In this document: positions 16,673 through 25,489 of the stretch, piece by piece
Layout: each line of letters opens with the position of its first letter
Numbering within the stretch: position 1 is the first letter of the stretch
Source: UBA5436 sp964346085
GTDB lineage: Bacteria; Bacillota; Clostridia; Saccharofermentanales; DTU023
Assembly: GCA_964346085.1 (NCBI GenBank)
Contig: CAYFSZ010000002.1
Location: 1 to 46,397, forward strand
DNA: 46,397 nt
Reading direction: 5' to 3'
Program-made: the position numbers and the translations under genes
The notes under the pieces: generated by a model
Databases searched by the model: none
Seen by the model: the letters and a program-made list of their open reading frames with translations, nothing else
What the model was told of the DNA's origin: nothing

Positions 16673-18094
16673 TTAATTTTTGCTTATGATATTATCAGAA
16701 AACTCTCTCTGTAAATGAAATGTTTTGTTCTCAAAAGTCGCGTCTAATTGAAAAGCAACAGCAAATTGGCCTGGTATTAATTTACTTCTAATAGTTGTCA
16801 TCCCGCTGAGAAGATTACTTTCGGATTGAAAAAAACTAAGTGCATATAATAAGTCATAATAATTTAGGTTTATAGAAATATTTCCTATCTCGAAAGAAAT
16901 ACTTTTTCCGTCTAATAATGCATTGATATCTTTATTTGTTTCAATTCCCGCATCAATTAAAATTAGAATCATTTTAATTATCGTTGGCGGAATTATCACC
17001 GTCCCCAAACTTACTGTCGCGATTGTTGTACTAATTGAAGTTGCACTTGAAGTGTATGCTGCTTGATGAACTGAATCAGTCATTCGATGAACCAAATGAT
17101 AACAATACCGTAATGCGCTCATCGTTCCTTTCGCAGATTGTAAACCTTTTTCTGGAGATTCTTTACGAAAAATAATTTGTTCTATTTCATTTTTTCTGCC
17201 CGAATTAATCAACTCCGAACAGTGACGTCCATCGGGTGTAGTTAATACCATCATCTCACCGTTTTTTTCGATAGAAGAACATTCAAGTGTATAATAACGA
17301 AAAAGATATTCTGATACCTGAATACGATCTATTAACGGAATCTGATAATTGCCGAGCATAATATCAAATGAAGAAAAAATATTTTGAACTGAATTCGTTG
17401 CTAATGGTTGATCAGCTCCCACCGAACCAGTTGATTCATAGATAGGAATGATTGAATCGGCGGCATCTTCAAGTAAATCTTCAACGATTGCAAACCCAGC
17501 ATCCTGTAATTCCTTTATTTCTGTTTCTGATATCTCTTCTTCTGAACCGCTTTCTTCTTCAGGAGGTTCTGATTGTTCAATCTCATGAATATATTCATCT
17601 TTATTCTCCAAAATGGTCTCAAGATTGTCATTATCAAAATTTAGTTTTTCTTTCATACTGCTAATATTTTCGATGATTTGTGAATAAGCTTCCGTATTTC
17701 TTAAGTGATTATCCATTATCAAGATGGGTGCACGAATGCTCATATGTCTGGTAATTTGCTTCTTCAATTCTTCGTTATCATTTAAGTATCTATCAGCCTT
17801 TATGGTTGATTCTGTATATTTTTCATCACTCAAATAAAGTGCATTCAATTCATCAGACATTGAATTGACTTTTTCTGTATCCGTCCCCCATAACCCAAAA
17901 TCATGCCAAAGTTGCCGATTATAAGAAGCTAGCGTTAAATCCAATTCATTTTCACATTTTCTGATAAAATCAAGCTCAAGTTTATTTGTTTGTGTATCTG
18001 AAAATAATATAAAAAGCAACAACACTGTCACCGGAAATAAGAGTGAAAAAAACAGACTGATATTCCCTTTTTCATCTATTAATTTTTGTTTCAT
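16673..18094 (-). CDS. TadG-like large envelope protein (DUF5702-like)
   Basis: 473 aa with one N-terminal membrane helix (about 13-32) after KGNISLFFSLLFPV, which resembles the TadE/TadG start but lacks the conserved Glu. It is followed by a signature near SYNRQLWHDFGLWG (about 57-70), which I associate with clostridial DUF5702 proteins found in Tad loci. An acidic Glu/Ser-rich stretch lies at about 175-195, and a hydrophobic segment near 345-380 may be a second membrane region. The ATG has a GGAGG site and overlaps the previous stop by one base (TAATG), so translation is coupled. Extracellular, pilus-associated function is inferred. Confidence 0.6.
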   Translation of the reverse strand: MKQKLIDEKGNISLFFSLLFPVTVLLLFILFSDTQTNKLELDFIRKCENELDLTLASYNRQLWHDFGLWGTDTEKVNSMSDELNALYLSDEKYTESTIKADRYLNDNEELKKQITRHMSIRAPILIMDNHLRNTEAYSQIIENISSMKEKLNFDNDNLETILENKDEYIHEIEQSEPPEEESGSEEEISETEIKELQDAGFAIVEDLLEDAADSIIPIYESTGSVGADQPLATNSVQNIFSSFDIMLGNYQIPLIDRIQVSEYLFRYYTLECSSIEKNGEMMVLTTPDGRHCSELINSGRKNEIEQIIFRKESPEKGLQSAKGTMSALRYCYHLVHRMTDSVHQAAYTSSATSISTTIATVSLGTVIIPPTIIKMILILIDAGIETNKDINALLDGKSISFEIGNISINLNYYDLLYALSFFQSESNLLSGMTTIRSKLIPGQFAVAFQLDATFENKTFHLQREFSDNIISKN

Positions 18095-18366
18095 TATTCC
18101 TCCGATTTGTCCGATACAATTTGTCCAATATCCGTGAATAAAGAGATAATTTCTTGCACTTTCTGTGGATTCGTTTCTAATTTGGTCATTTCATTGTTCT
18201 CAAATGTTTTAAGCAGATGTGCATTTTTCACTAAATCCAACCTATTTTCTGCAATTTGTTTCGTTTGATTTTCAATTCTTATTTGAATTGGATGAACATA
18301 CATAATACCTTGTATAAAAATAACCATAGATAAAGGAACGGCTAACATAGCTTCGATTGATAACAT
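18094..18366 (-). CDS. Small TadE-like membrane protein
   Basis: 90 aa. It begins MLSIEAMLAVPLSMVIFI: an N-terminal helix with a Glu at position 5 and Pro at 11, spaced as in TadE proteins, then a helical and charged tail with no known domain. I place the start at 18366 because AGGAGG (18379-18374) sits 7 nt upstream; the frame could open further but without a ribosome binding site. It is the first gene of the three-gene Tad-like unit and is coupled to the next through TAATG. It may be a minor pseudopilin or an accessory factor. Confidence 0.6.
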   Translation of the reverse strand: MLSIEAMLAVPLSMVIFIQGIMYVHPIQIRIENQTKQIAENRLDLVKNAHLLKTFENNEMTKLETNPQKVQEIISLFTDIGQIVSDKSEE

Positions 18367-18378
18367 AAAAAAACCTCC

Positions 18379-18410
18379 TATCTGCATATACATATTTTAA
18401 ATATCTGCAT
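18379..18410. repeat. Direct repeat upstream of the Tad-like genes
   Basis: TATCTGCAT occurs at 18379-18387 and 18402-18410, in the same orientation and 23 bp apart, flanking an AT-rich TATTTTAAATA. The spacing is about two helical turns, as for a regulator binding tandem sites, but two 9-mers in AT-rich DNA could also be chance. Confidence 0.3.
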
Positions 18411-18453
18411 TGAGGAAATTCGAATTCTTTTTTGGAAAAATGGGAATTTTAAG

Positions 18454-18486
18454 AAAACCCCTTACCAAGTCTAGGTAAAGGGTTTT
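18454..18486 (-). terminator. Terminator after pheT
   Basis: A 13-bp stem (18454-18466 with 18474-18486) has one C-A mismatch and a 7-nt loop. On the minus strand it is followed by TTTTCTTAAAATT. It lies about 30 nt after the pheT stop and separates pheST from the Tad-like genes. Confidence 0.75.
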
Positions 18487-18516
18487 AGAATGTATTTTTT
18501 TGTATCTTAGCAAATT

Positions 18517-20967
18517 TTAAGATCTTAAATGAATATCTTTTATTGCCATTTCTTGAATGATGGAATCAACAATTGGATTCACATCTTGATCATTGAGTGT
18601 TCTTTCTAAGGAACGGAATACTAGTGAGAATGCAACTGATTTTTTATCTTCTGCGATTCCTTTGCCCTGATAAACATCAAAAATTTCAATTTTCTCAAGT
18701 AATGTTTTTGCTAATTCCTTGATTTCAGATTCTACATCGGCAACCAAAATATCCTGATTCATGACAAAAGCTAAATCTCTTGTTACAGCAGGAAATTTAG
18801 GTAATGGTTTATAGGCAAATGATTTGCGGTTCGCATTTAATAATAATTCAATATCCAAATCTGCATAATAAACAGCATGCCCGAAAGCAAAATTTTTCTT
18901 GAGCGAAGGATGTACTGTTCCAATATAGCCTAACGGTTTATCTAAATTTTCTAAGTAAATAATTCCAGATTGCCCTGGATGTAAGAATGGATAATCTTCT
19001 TTATTTCTTTTAATCGTATATTTCTCAATTCCTAAAACATGGAATAATTGCTCGATAATGCCTTTTACTTCAAAATATCCAGCAGCTTCATCTTTTTTAC
19101 TCACAAACTTAGCAATTGCCAAATGTTGTCTTTCATCAGGTAAAACTTGATCTCTTTCAGGACGATGATCTTCTACTCCTTCAGCTATTGGATGATACGT
19201 TTTTCCGATTTCATAAATCAGACCTTCTTGATTACCACGAGCTACATTATATTCAATGACATTCAAAATGCTCGGTAAAAGAGACGTTCTCATTTTCGAA
19301 TATTCTTCGCCTAAAGGATTAAGAATGGTTAATTCATTTCTGAGTAAATGCTCTTCTGGCAAATTAATCTTATCAATATTTCCTGGTGATACGAATGTAT
19401 AGGTATAAACTTCATAAGCACCACAACCATTCAACACAGTATGGACACTTTCTATATCTAATTGCTTTTCAGAGCGCCCACCTAAGCTATTTGAATTGCC
19501 TTTGCTAAATTCTCCAGGAATACGATTGTAGCCATAAATTCTAGCAATTTCTTCCGCTAAATCAGCTTCTAATTGTAAATCGTCACGGAAACATGGAATT
19601 GTTGCAATCCAGCAAGATTCTTCTTCACAATATTCTGTAACAACTTCTAGCTGATTCAGAATTTGGTTAATATCTTCATCGGACAATTGTAAACCAGCAA
19701 TTTTATTCAATCTTTCCGTTTCATATTTGACAGTTAATTTCTCAGATTCAGTTTTTCCAACTGTGATTTGAGTTTGCGCAACTTTTCCGCAATCAAGCAA
19801 CTCTATAAGATAGCAAGCATAATCCATTGCTCTTTGCGCATTTTCAATTGGTAGTCCTTTTTCAAAGCGTAAAGAAGCTTCAGAACGAATATTGTATTTT
19901 TTTGCAGTTGCTCTGACAGATGCAGCATCGAAGTTTGCTGATTCAAACAAGATGCTCTTTGTCGTATCTCGAACTTCTGAATTTAAAGCGCCCATAACGC
20001 CTGCTAAGCCTACTGGACCGCTTGTATCTGCAATCACCAAATTATTGGAATCCATTTCAATTTCAGATTCATCAAGCAAAGTCATTTTTTCATTGTCTTG
20101 GGCTCGACGAACGATGATTGCATGATCTGTTAAAAATTCTAAATCATAGGCATGCATCGGTTGCCCCAATGTCAGCATGACAAAATTTGTAATATCAACA
20201 ATATTGTTAATCGGACGCATTCCTGCCGCTCTCAAACGCTTTTGCATCCAAATCGGAGATTGTTCAATTTTAATATCTGTAACAACACGACCGATGAATG
20301 TTGAACACAAATCTTCCGCTTCAATTTTTACAGAAGCAATGTCTTCACTCTTAGTATTTGATAATGTTGTTGGAGCATCAGAGATCGGAGTAAATGAATC
20401 TCCAAATGTCACAGCAGACTCTCTTGCTAATCCTTCAACAGAAAGACAATCTGGTCGATTGGAAGTAATTTCAAATTCAATATTTTCTTGTCCAATTCCA
20501 ATCACTTCAAGTGCATTGACACCAATTTCAGCATCTTCAGGTAAAACATATATCCCATTTTCTGCTGCATTAGGAAATTCATGAACAGTAAAGCCAAGCT
20601 CCTGAATTGAGCAAATCATCCCATTTGATTCAACACCACGTAATTTTGCTTTTTTGATTTTAAAGTCTTCACCTAATATAGCACCTACTTTTGCAACGAT
20701 AACTTTTTGTCCTTGCGCAACATTCGGAGCACCACAAACAATTTGCAGCGTCTCATCACCAACATTCACTTGGCAAACATGCATATGATCTGAATCAGGA
20801 TGATCAATACATTCTTCAACATAACCTGTGACTAAATTTGAAAGATTCTCTCCCTCAATATCATAGGTTTCTACTTTGGAACCAGACATTGTCATACCAT
20901 CAACAAATTCTTGTACAGTACCTTTATAATCAGTAAAATCTTTAATCCATTCTAAAGAAACTTTCAT
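18517..20967 (-). CDS. pheT: Phenylalanine-tRNA ligase beta subunit
   Basis: Large subunit of the alpha2-beta2 PheRS that charges tRNA-Phe. It has the N-terminal EMAP/OB-like tRNA-binding domain (about 40-150), B3/B4 editing domain (about 210-400), B5 domain, and a C-terminal FDX-ACB anticodon-binding domain (about 720-816). The length of about 816 aa is normal. Two adjacent ATGs are possible; I prefer the second (20967), 6 nt after GAGG, over the one at 20970, which is only 3 nt away. It starts just after the pheS stop, so the two are co-transcribed. Confidence 0.97.
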   Translation of the reverse strand: MKVSLEWIKDFTDYKGTVQEFVDGMTMSGSKVETYDIEGENLSNLVTGYVEECIDHPDSDHMHVCQVNVGDETLQIVCGAPNVAQGQKVIVAKVGAILGEDFKIKKAKLRGVESNGMICSIQELGFTVHEFPNAAENGIYVLPEDAEIGVNALEVIGIGQENIEFEITSNRPDCLSVEGLARESAVTFGDSFTPISDAPTTLSNTKSEDIASVKIEAEDLCSTFIGRVVTDIKIEQSPIWMQKRLRAAGMRPINNIVDITNFVMLTLGQPMHAYDLEFLTDHAIIVRRAQDNEKMTLLDESEIEMDSNNLVIADTSGPVGLAGVMGALNSEVRDTTKSILFESANFDAASVRATAKKYNIRSEASLRFEKGLPIENAQRAMDYACYLIELLDCGKVAQTQITVGKTESEKLTVKYETERLNKIAGLQLSDEDINQILNQLEVVTEYCEEESCWIATIPCFRDDLQLEADLAEEIARIYGYNRIPGEFSKGNSNSLGGRSEKQLDIESVHTVLNGCGAYEVYTYTFVSPGNIDKINLPEEHLLRNELTILNPLGEEYSKMRTSLLPSILNVIEYNVARGNQEGLIYEIGKTYHPIAEGVEDHRPERDQVLPDERQHLAIAKFVSKKDEAAGYFEVKGIIEQLFHVLGIEKYTIKRNKEDYPFLHPGQSGIIYLENLDKPLGYIGTVHPSLKKNFAFGHAVYYADLDIELLLNANRKSFAYKPLPKFPAVTRDLAFVMNQDILVADVESEIKELAKTLLEKIEIFDVYQGKGIAEDKKSVAFSLVFRSLERTLNDQDVNPIVDSIIQEMAIKDIHLRS

Positions 20968-20976
20968 CATACACCT

Positions 20977-22020
20977 CTACTTAAATTGTTCTAAGAAACG
21001 TAAATCATTTTCATAAAATGAACGAATGTCTTTGATATCATATTTTGCCATTGTGACACGTTCCATGCCGATACCAAAAGCAAAACCTGAGTACTTCTTA
21101 GAATCAATTCCACAATTATCCAAAATTTCCGGATGAACCATACCAGCACCAAGGATTTCGATGTATCCTTCTCCACGGCAAGTTTTACAATTCGGATCAT
21201 GTCCACCACAAGTCCAACATGAAATATCTACTTCACAACTTGGTTCAGTAAATGGAAAATGATGTGGACGCAAACGAATTTTAGTCTCTTCGCCAAATAA
21301 TTTACGAGCAAACAGTTCTAATGTCGCAACCAAATCGGACATTTGTAAATTTTCATCAATCGCTAATCCCTCGATTTGATGAAATACTGGTGAATGCGTC
21401 GCATCAACTGCATCTGAACGATAAACTCTACCGGGACAAACGATATAGATTGGAGGTTTTTGATTTTCCATCACCCTGATTTGAACAGGTGATGTTTGAG
21501 ATCTCAATAATAAGCCTTTTTCATAATCAAGATAGAATGTATCTTGTTCATCCCTGGCTGGATGACCTTTCGGCAAACGCAACATTTCAAAATTATAATA
21601 ATCAAGTTCTACTTCGGGTCCTTCTGCAATTGAATAACCTAAGCCGATAAATATATCAGAAATTTCTTTTGACATTAAAGCCAAAGGATGTCTTGAACCT
21701 AGTTGATTCGTTTTTCCAGGTAAACTAATATCAATTGTTTCACTGGCAATTTTTGCAGCTTCCTCAGCTTCCAAAATCTGTGTTTTTTTCTCATTAATTT
21801 TTTGTTCAATTAATTGTCTAACACGATTCGCCTCTTGACCAAGAATCGGGCGTTCTTCATTTGATAAGCCACCCATACTTTTCATAATGGCAGTTATTTC
21901 GCCTTTTTTACCTAGCAATTTAACTTTCAATTGATCTAACTCAGCTTGATCATTGATTGATTCTAAAGTCGAAATAAATGTATTCTCTATTGCTTGCAGA
22001 TCAGATAATAACTTTTCCAT
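20977..22020 (-). CDS. pheS: Phenylalanine-tRNA ligase alpha subunit
   Basis: Catalytic subunit of PheRS, a class II synthetase. Motif 2 region YRSDAVDATHSPVFHQ and motif 3 region GFAFGIGMERVTM are clear, and an N-terminal coiled coil for tRNA binding occupies about 1-85. A four-Cys cluster (CWTCGG...CKTC) before GEGYIEILGAGMVHP is typical of Firmicute PheS. I chose the ATG at 22020 because GGAGGG precedes it and this start gives the normal length of 347 aa; the longer open frame upstream is non-conserved. The leader is only about 25 nt from the likely -10 box, too short for a T-box riboswitch. Confidence 0.97.
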   Translation of the reverse strand: MEKLLSDLQAIENTFISTLESINDQAELDQLKVKLLGKKGEITAIMKSMGGLSNEERPILGQEANRVRQLIEQKINEKKTQILEAEEAAKIASETIDISLPGKTNQLGSRHPLALMSKEISDIFIGLGYSIAEGPEVELDYYNFEMLRLPKGHPARDEQDTFYLDYEKGLLLRSQTSPVQIRVMENQKPPIYIVCPGRVYRSDAVDATHSPVFHQIEGLAIDENLQMSDLVATLELFARKLFGEETKIRLRPHHFPFTEPSCEVDISCWTCGGHDPNCKTCRGEGYIEILGAGMVHPEILDNCGIDSKKYSGFAFGIGMERVTMAKYDIKDIRSFYENDLRFLEQFK

Positions 22021-22051
22021 AAGCCCTCCACATTTGATAATTAACTTTATT

Positions 22052-22060
22052 ATCATACCA
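22052..22060 (-). promoter_or_regulatory. Extended -10 promoter of pheST
   Basis: The minus strand reads TGGTATGAT: an extended TG-n motif followed by TATGAT (22057-22052). No convincing -35 box is present, as is common for extended -10 promoters. It lies just after the terminator of the upstream gene pair. Confidence 0.45.
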
Positions 22061-22070
22061 CAATATAAGA

Positions 22071-22116
22071 AAAACCGAACATTTTTCACTATCAGATTAA
22101 CGAAAAAATCGGTTTT
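22071..22116 (-). terminator. Terminator after the glyoxalase-II-like gene
   Basis: AAAACCGA and TCGGTTTT form the base (22071-22078 with 22109-22116). An inner TTTTTC/GAAAAA pairing (22082-22087 with 22102-22107) extends the interrupted stem. On the minus strand it ends in a TTTTT run then C. It separates the MBL hydrolase gene from pheST. Confidence 0.6.
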
Positions 22117-22135
22117 ATTTTGACATAAAAAAATA

Positions 22136-22792
22136 TTACATAGATAAATAAGGATTGAATGCCAATACTTGTCCTACTGTAGAAGGTTGTCCGTGACCTG
22201 GAAGCACTGGCAAATCCTCCGGTAATTTTTCAAAGATTTTTTTCAAACGTTTCAATGAATTTTGCATATCCGTCATACTTCCGTATTTCAAGTCTGTTCT
22301 TCCAATACTGTTGGCAAAGATAGTATCTCCTGAAATAAATGCAATTGGTTGATATGCAATATTATCGAATTGTTCTAGTAAATAGCAAGAACATCCTGGA
22401 CTGTGTCCCGGTGTATGAAAAACACGAATTTGCAAGCCTTCTTCTAATTCCAAAATTTCATTATCTGCAAGCAATTTTTCTGCAGGAGAAAAAGTCATCG
22501 GTTGCCCAAACATAAATGAGCAATTTGCTTCGTCATCACTCATCAACTTTTCATCTTCTTTAGGAATGAGCAGTTTAATCCCTTTTTCATCATGCCAAAA
22601 TGGCAATTTGCTAATATGATCGAAATGGCAGTGAGTGACGATTAACAAATCAATTTTTGAATCATCAATTTGTTCAGAAGAAAAAGAGGGATCAATTAAA
22701 TAATCCCTTTTCCCATGTATGATATATGAATTTGCATGTGCAAAATTTTCTGGTATATGCGTAATATGAATATCTAATCTAGCTTCTGACAT
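22136..22792 (-). CDS. Glyoxalase-II-like metallo-beta-lactamase-fold hydrolase
   Basis: 218-aa MBL-fold hydrolase. Metal ligands are seen in order: HCHFDH (54-59), H130 in HTPGHSPG, D156 in SGDTIF, and H200 in PGHGQ. Close relatives are annotated as hydroxyacylglutathione hydrolase (glyoxalase II), though many in Clostridia act on other thioesters. The ATG lies 1 nt after the stop of the MgsA-like gene and has no ribosome binding site of its own, so it is probably translated by coupling. The pairing with a methylglyoxal-synthase-fold protein is suggestive of 2-oxoaldehyde metabolism, but the neighbour looks inactive. Confidence 0.8.
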   Translation of the reverse strand: MSEARLDIHITHIPENFAHANSYIIHGKRDYLIDPSFSSEQIDDSKIDLLIVTHCHFDHISKLPFWHDEKGIKLLIPKEDEKLMSDDEANCSFMFGQPMTFSPAEKLLADNEILELEEGLQIRVFHTPGHSPGCSCYLLEQFDNIAYQPIAFISGDTIFANSIGRTDLKYGSMTDMQNSLKRLKKIFEKLPEDLPVLPGHGQPSTVGQVLAFNPYLSM

Positions 22793-22793
22793 A

Positions 22794-23183
22794 TTACTTA
22801 ATCAATTCGCGCCAATCAAGATCTCCACGATCAATCGCTAATACTAAAACTTCTGCAGTTGCCACATTTGTGGCAAATGGAATGCTATTCGCATCGCAAG
22901 CTTTTAGTAAAGAGTTCGGAGAATCATACGAACGAAGCATAGGATCTCTCAAATAGATAACAGCATCAATTTCATTGTAATTTGTTTTGGATGCGAGTTG
23001 TTCTACACTTGCCATAATATCAGTTGTTAAAGTTTCAACTTCTAAATCTGTATTTTCGCGAATAGATCGAGAAATATTAAAAAGAGAAATCAAGCGATGT
23101 TTCGATAAGATTTGTCTATAAGCTATACAAAAGTTAACGAGCAAGTCATATTTTCTTGTATCTGCAATTAAAACGATGTTCAC
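22794..23183 (-). CDS. Methylglyoxal-synthase-fold protein lacking catalytic motifs
   Basis: 129 aa, collinear without gaps with clostridial MgsA: N-terminal NIVLIA, FCIAYRQILSKH, the RDP motif (D80) and the C-terminal ATNVATAEVLV...DLDWREL are all kept. The phosphate-binding TGTTG is replaced by LFNIS (34-38), and GPxGGDQQ with the catalytic Asp is replaced by DIMASVEQ (55-62). The early H-D pair (LIAHD) is D-T here. DHAP to methylglyoxal activity is therefore unlikely. The equal length rules out a frameshift. The start is GTG with AGGAGG 5 nt upstream. It sits after PBP2, where mgsA is commonly found in Clostridia. It could be a ligand-binding or structural relic; its function is unknown. 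Confidence 0.75.
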   Translation of the reverse strand: MNIVLIADTRKYDLLVNFCIAYRQILSKHRLISLFNISRSIRENTDLEVETLTTDIMASVEQLASKTNYNEIDAVIYLRDPMLRSYDSPNSLLKACDANSIPFATNVATAEVLVLAIDRGDLDWRELIK

Positions 23184-23287
23184 GTTGTCCTCCTAAATGA
23201 TAACCTTTATTCATACTATACAAAATAAACAAAAGTTTCAATACTAAAACAGTCGAAATTGTGCTTTTTATAAAAATTATTGAATTT

Positions 23288-25489
23288 TTAATTAAACCCA
23301 AAATATTCATCAAGCATTTGTCTTGCAACATCTGGCAATCCACTCTCTATATCAGCATTTTCAACAACGCCTGCGAAAACTACTTCAGGATCATCAGCAG
23401 GCGCATAACAGACGAACATCGCATTAATCTGAATATTCTCACTGGAGCTATTTTGCACTTCTGCTGTACCTGTTTTCATCGCAACAGAAACTGGAAAATC
23501 ATGAAATGCTTCATATGTTCTTGATCCTGGATCGCGAGCTAATCCTTCCATTGCATCTCTAACCATAGAGATTGCCGTTTCAGAAATATTTAAATCTTTT
23601 ACATCAATAACTTCAGGTTTAATAATTTCTCCATTTTCATTCGAGATTTCTTTAATTACGTGAGGTTGAACTAATTGACCCGTTGCAACACCACCAATTC
23701 CTCTTGCTAATTGTACAAGAGTATAAGCATTAAAGGATTGTCCAATCGTCGATTGAGCTGTATCAGCTGGAAACCAGATTTGGTCTTCAGGCAATGCTTG
23801 GGTTTGTCGTTTTAACTCAGGGCTTGGTCTAATCCCTTTTACTTCGCCAGGCAAATCAATATTGGTATATTCTCCCATTCCGAATTTTTTATATGTTTCT
23901 GATAATGCTTCTATTCCTGTATCCAATCCCATCTTAAAGAAATATAAATTACATGAAGTAACCATTGCATCGTGTAATGTTAATGCCCCATGACCATCTT
24001 CTGGTCTTGAGTAGCATTGCCAAACTCTATAGCCAATTTCTTCAGTACCATTGCACAAATAAACTTGATCTTCAGGAGTAATAACTCCATTCTCAATCGC
24101 AGCGATAGAAGAAATCGTTTTAAAAGTCGATGCAGGAGCGTATATTTCAGAAATAGCGCGATTTAACATTGGCTTTGCTTCATTGTCTGAAAAATATTCT
24201 CTAACTCTTTCTTCAGCAGCATCATCATATTGAGCCAAAGAAAAATCTTGTGGATTATAATACGGTACTGACGCCATCGAAATAATTGCTCCAGTCTTAA
24301 CATTCATCATGACTGCACTTGAAGCATTGGGTTTAACATCTTGCTTTTCCTTAATTCTTTCTATATTATTCGACAAAGCCTGAAGAGTTGTTTCTTGCAT
24401 TGATCTATTTAACGTCAAGCGAACTTTATTCCCAACTTGTGGAGAAATTCCTCCGCCACCTTTTACATATTCTAATTCATTATCAGTATTTCGTTGCCAA
24501 TAACCATACGGAATAGAACCTGGAACGCCATGTAAATAGCGCTCAGCATATAACTCAACTCCACTTTTTCCAACTACGTCATTGAAATTGTAAGACAAAT
24601 TTTTCAATTGTTGATATTCCTGCTCAGAGATATTTCCAATGTATCCAAGAACATGAGAAAACAATAAACTGTCTTCTGTATATTGTCTTTGTGATGTATC
24701 GGCTATCAAAACACCCGCATATTTTTGATTTTGTTCGTTAATCGTATTGACAATGGTCTGGTTAACAGGTCCACCGATGCTAATTGCTTCTCCCTGTAAA
24801 AATTGCCAGTTATTTTCCAAGATTAAATATCTCAACTGCATGATTTTAAAGGCTTCTTCCATTGTGTAAATGGTATCACCTGCAGCCTTTATATCTTCAA
24901 TTTGGAATTTATCATAAAGTAAATATTGATAGAAATCATTCGGATTAGTTTTAACTCGTTGCGTAGGATCATTCGTGTCTTCTTCTAATTTCAAACCGAA
25001 TAAATCATTATTCTGTTGCCATCTTTCGATTTCAGAAATATCTTTCTTAAAGACAAACTCCATATTATTATTTGATGGGTTATTTTTTGATTCTAAAGAA
25101 AGATCAAAATACTGTGTTAGGTTATCGGGTAACGTAACTCCATTATTAATCATTAACTCAGATAATTCGAGTAGCATTTCATTCAAAGCACGGTTTGATA
25201 ATCCTGCATTACTTAAATACAACATTGGTCTTGTAATTGAATAAGCTAATGTCTCACCATTAATATCGACAATATCCCCTCTTGGAGCTTGTACTGTCAT
25301 TTGAGCTCGATTACCAACAGTTTCCGGAATTTGATTGACTTGTGTAGAACTCAATTGAAGGATTGAAGTACGCACCAAAATAATCAATAGCATGATGATG
25401 ATAAAGATACCAATAATTGCATATCTCGAAAAACTATCATTGTTTCTGTTATTTCTATCATTAAATTTATTGAAAATTAGAGATTTCAT
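23288..25489 (-). CDS. mrdA: Class B penicillin-binding protein 2 (elongasome transpeptidase)
   Basis: Peptidoglycan transpeptidase of the rod complex. It has one N-terminal membrane anchor (about 23-45) and a pedestal/dimerisation domain (PRGDIVDINGETLA at about 69-82). The transpeptidase domain carries STFK (S454 the nucleophile), SCN near 512 and KTG near 692. The length of 733 aa is usual. The start codon overlaps the mreD stop (ATGA), so mreC, mreD and this gene form one unit. Genetic context supports PBP2/MrdA rather than a division-specific PBP. Confidence 0.92.
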   Translation of the reverse strand: MKSLIFNKFNDRNNRNNDSFSRYAIIGIFIIIMLLIILVRTSILQLSSTQVNQIPETVGNRAQMTVQAPRGDIVDINGETLAYSITRPMLYLSNAGLSNRALNEMLLELSELMINNGVTLPDNLTQYFDLSLESKNNPSNNNMEFVFKKDISEIERWQQNNDLFGLKLEEDTNDPTQRVKTNPNDFYQYLLYDKFQIEDIKAAGDTIYTMEEAFKIMQLRYLILENNWQFLQGEAISIGGPVNQTIVNTINEQNQKYAGVLIADTSQRQYTEDSLLFSHVLGYIGNISEQEYQQLKNLSYNFNDVVGKSGVELYAERYLHGVPGSIPYGYWQRNTDNELEYVKGGGGISPQVGNKVRLTLNRSMQETTLQALSNNIERIKEKQDVKPNASSAVMMNVKTGAIISMASVPYYNPQDFSLAQYDDAAEERVREYFSDNEAKPMLNRAISEIYAPASTFKTISSIAAIENGVITPEDQVYLCNGTEEIGYRVWQCYSRPEDGHGALTLHDAMVTSCNLYFFKMGLDTGIEALSETYKKFGMGEYTNIDLPGEVKGIRPSPELKRQTQALPEDQIWFPADTAQSTIGQSFNAYTLVQLARGIGGVATGQLVQPHVIKEISNENGEIIKPEVIDVKDLNISETAISMVRDAMEGLARDPGSRTYEAFHDFPVSVAMKTGTAEVQNSSSENIQINAMFVCYAPADDPEVVFAGVVENADIESGLPDVARQMLDEYFGFN

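Noticed and set aside
22021..22135. Possible T-box riboswitch before pheS
   Set aside because: The gap is about 115 nt, part of which is the upstream gene's terminator. The leader after the likely promoter is about 25 nt, with no T-box sequence or specifier stem.
22794..23183. Frameshift as the cause of the divergent middle of the MgsA-like protein
   Set aside because: The region has exactly the same length as in normal MgsA, both flanks align in the same frame, and no stop codons occur. Substitution, not frameshift, explains it.
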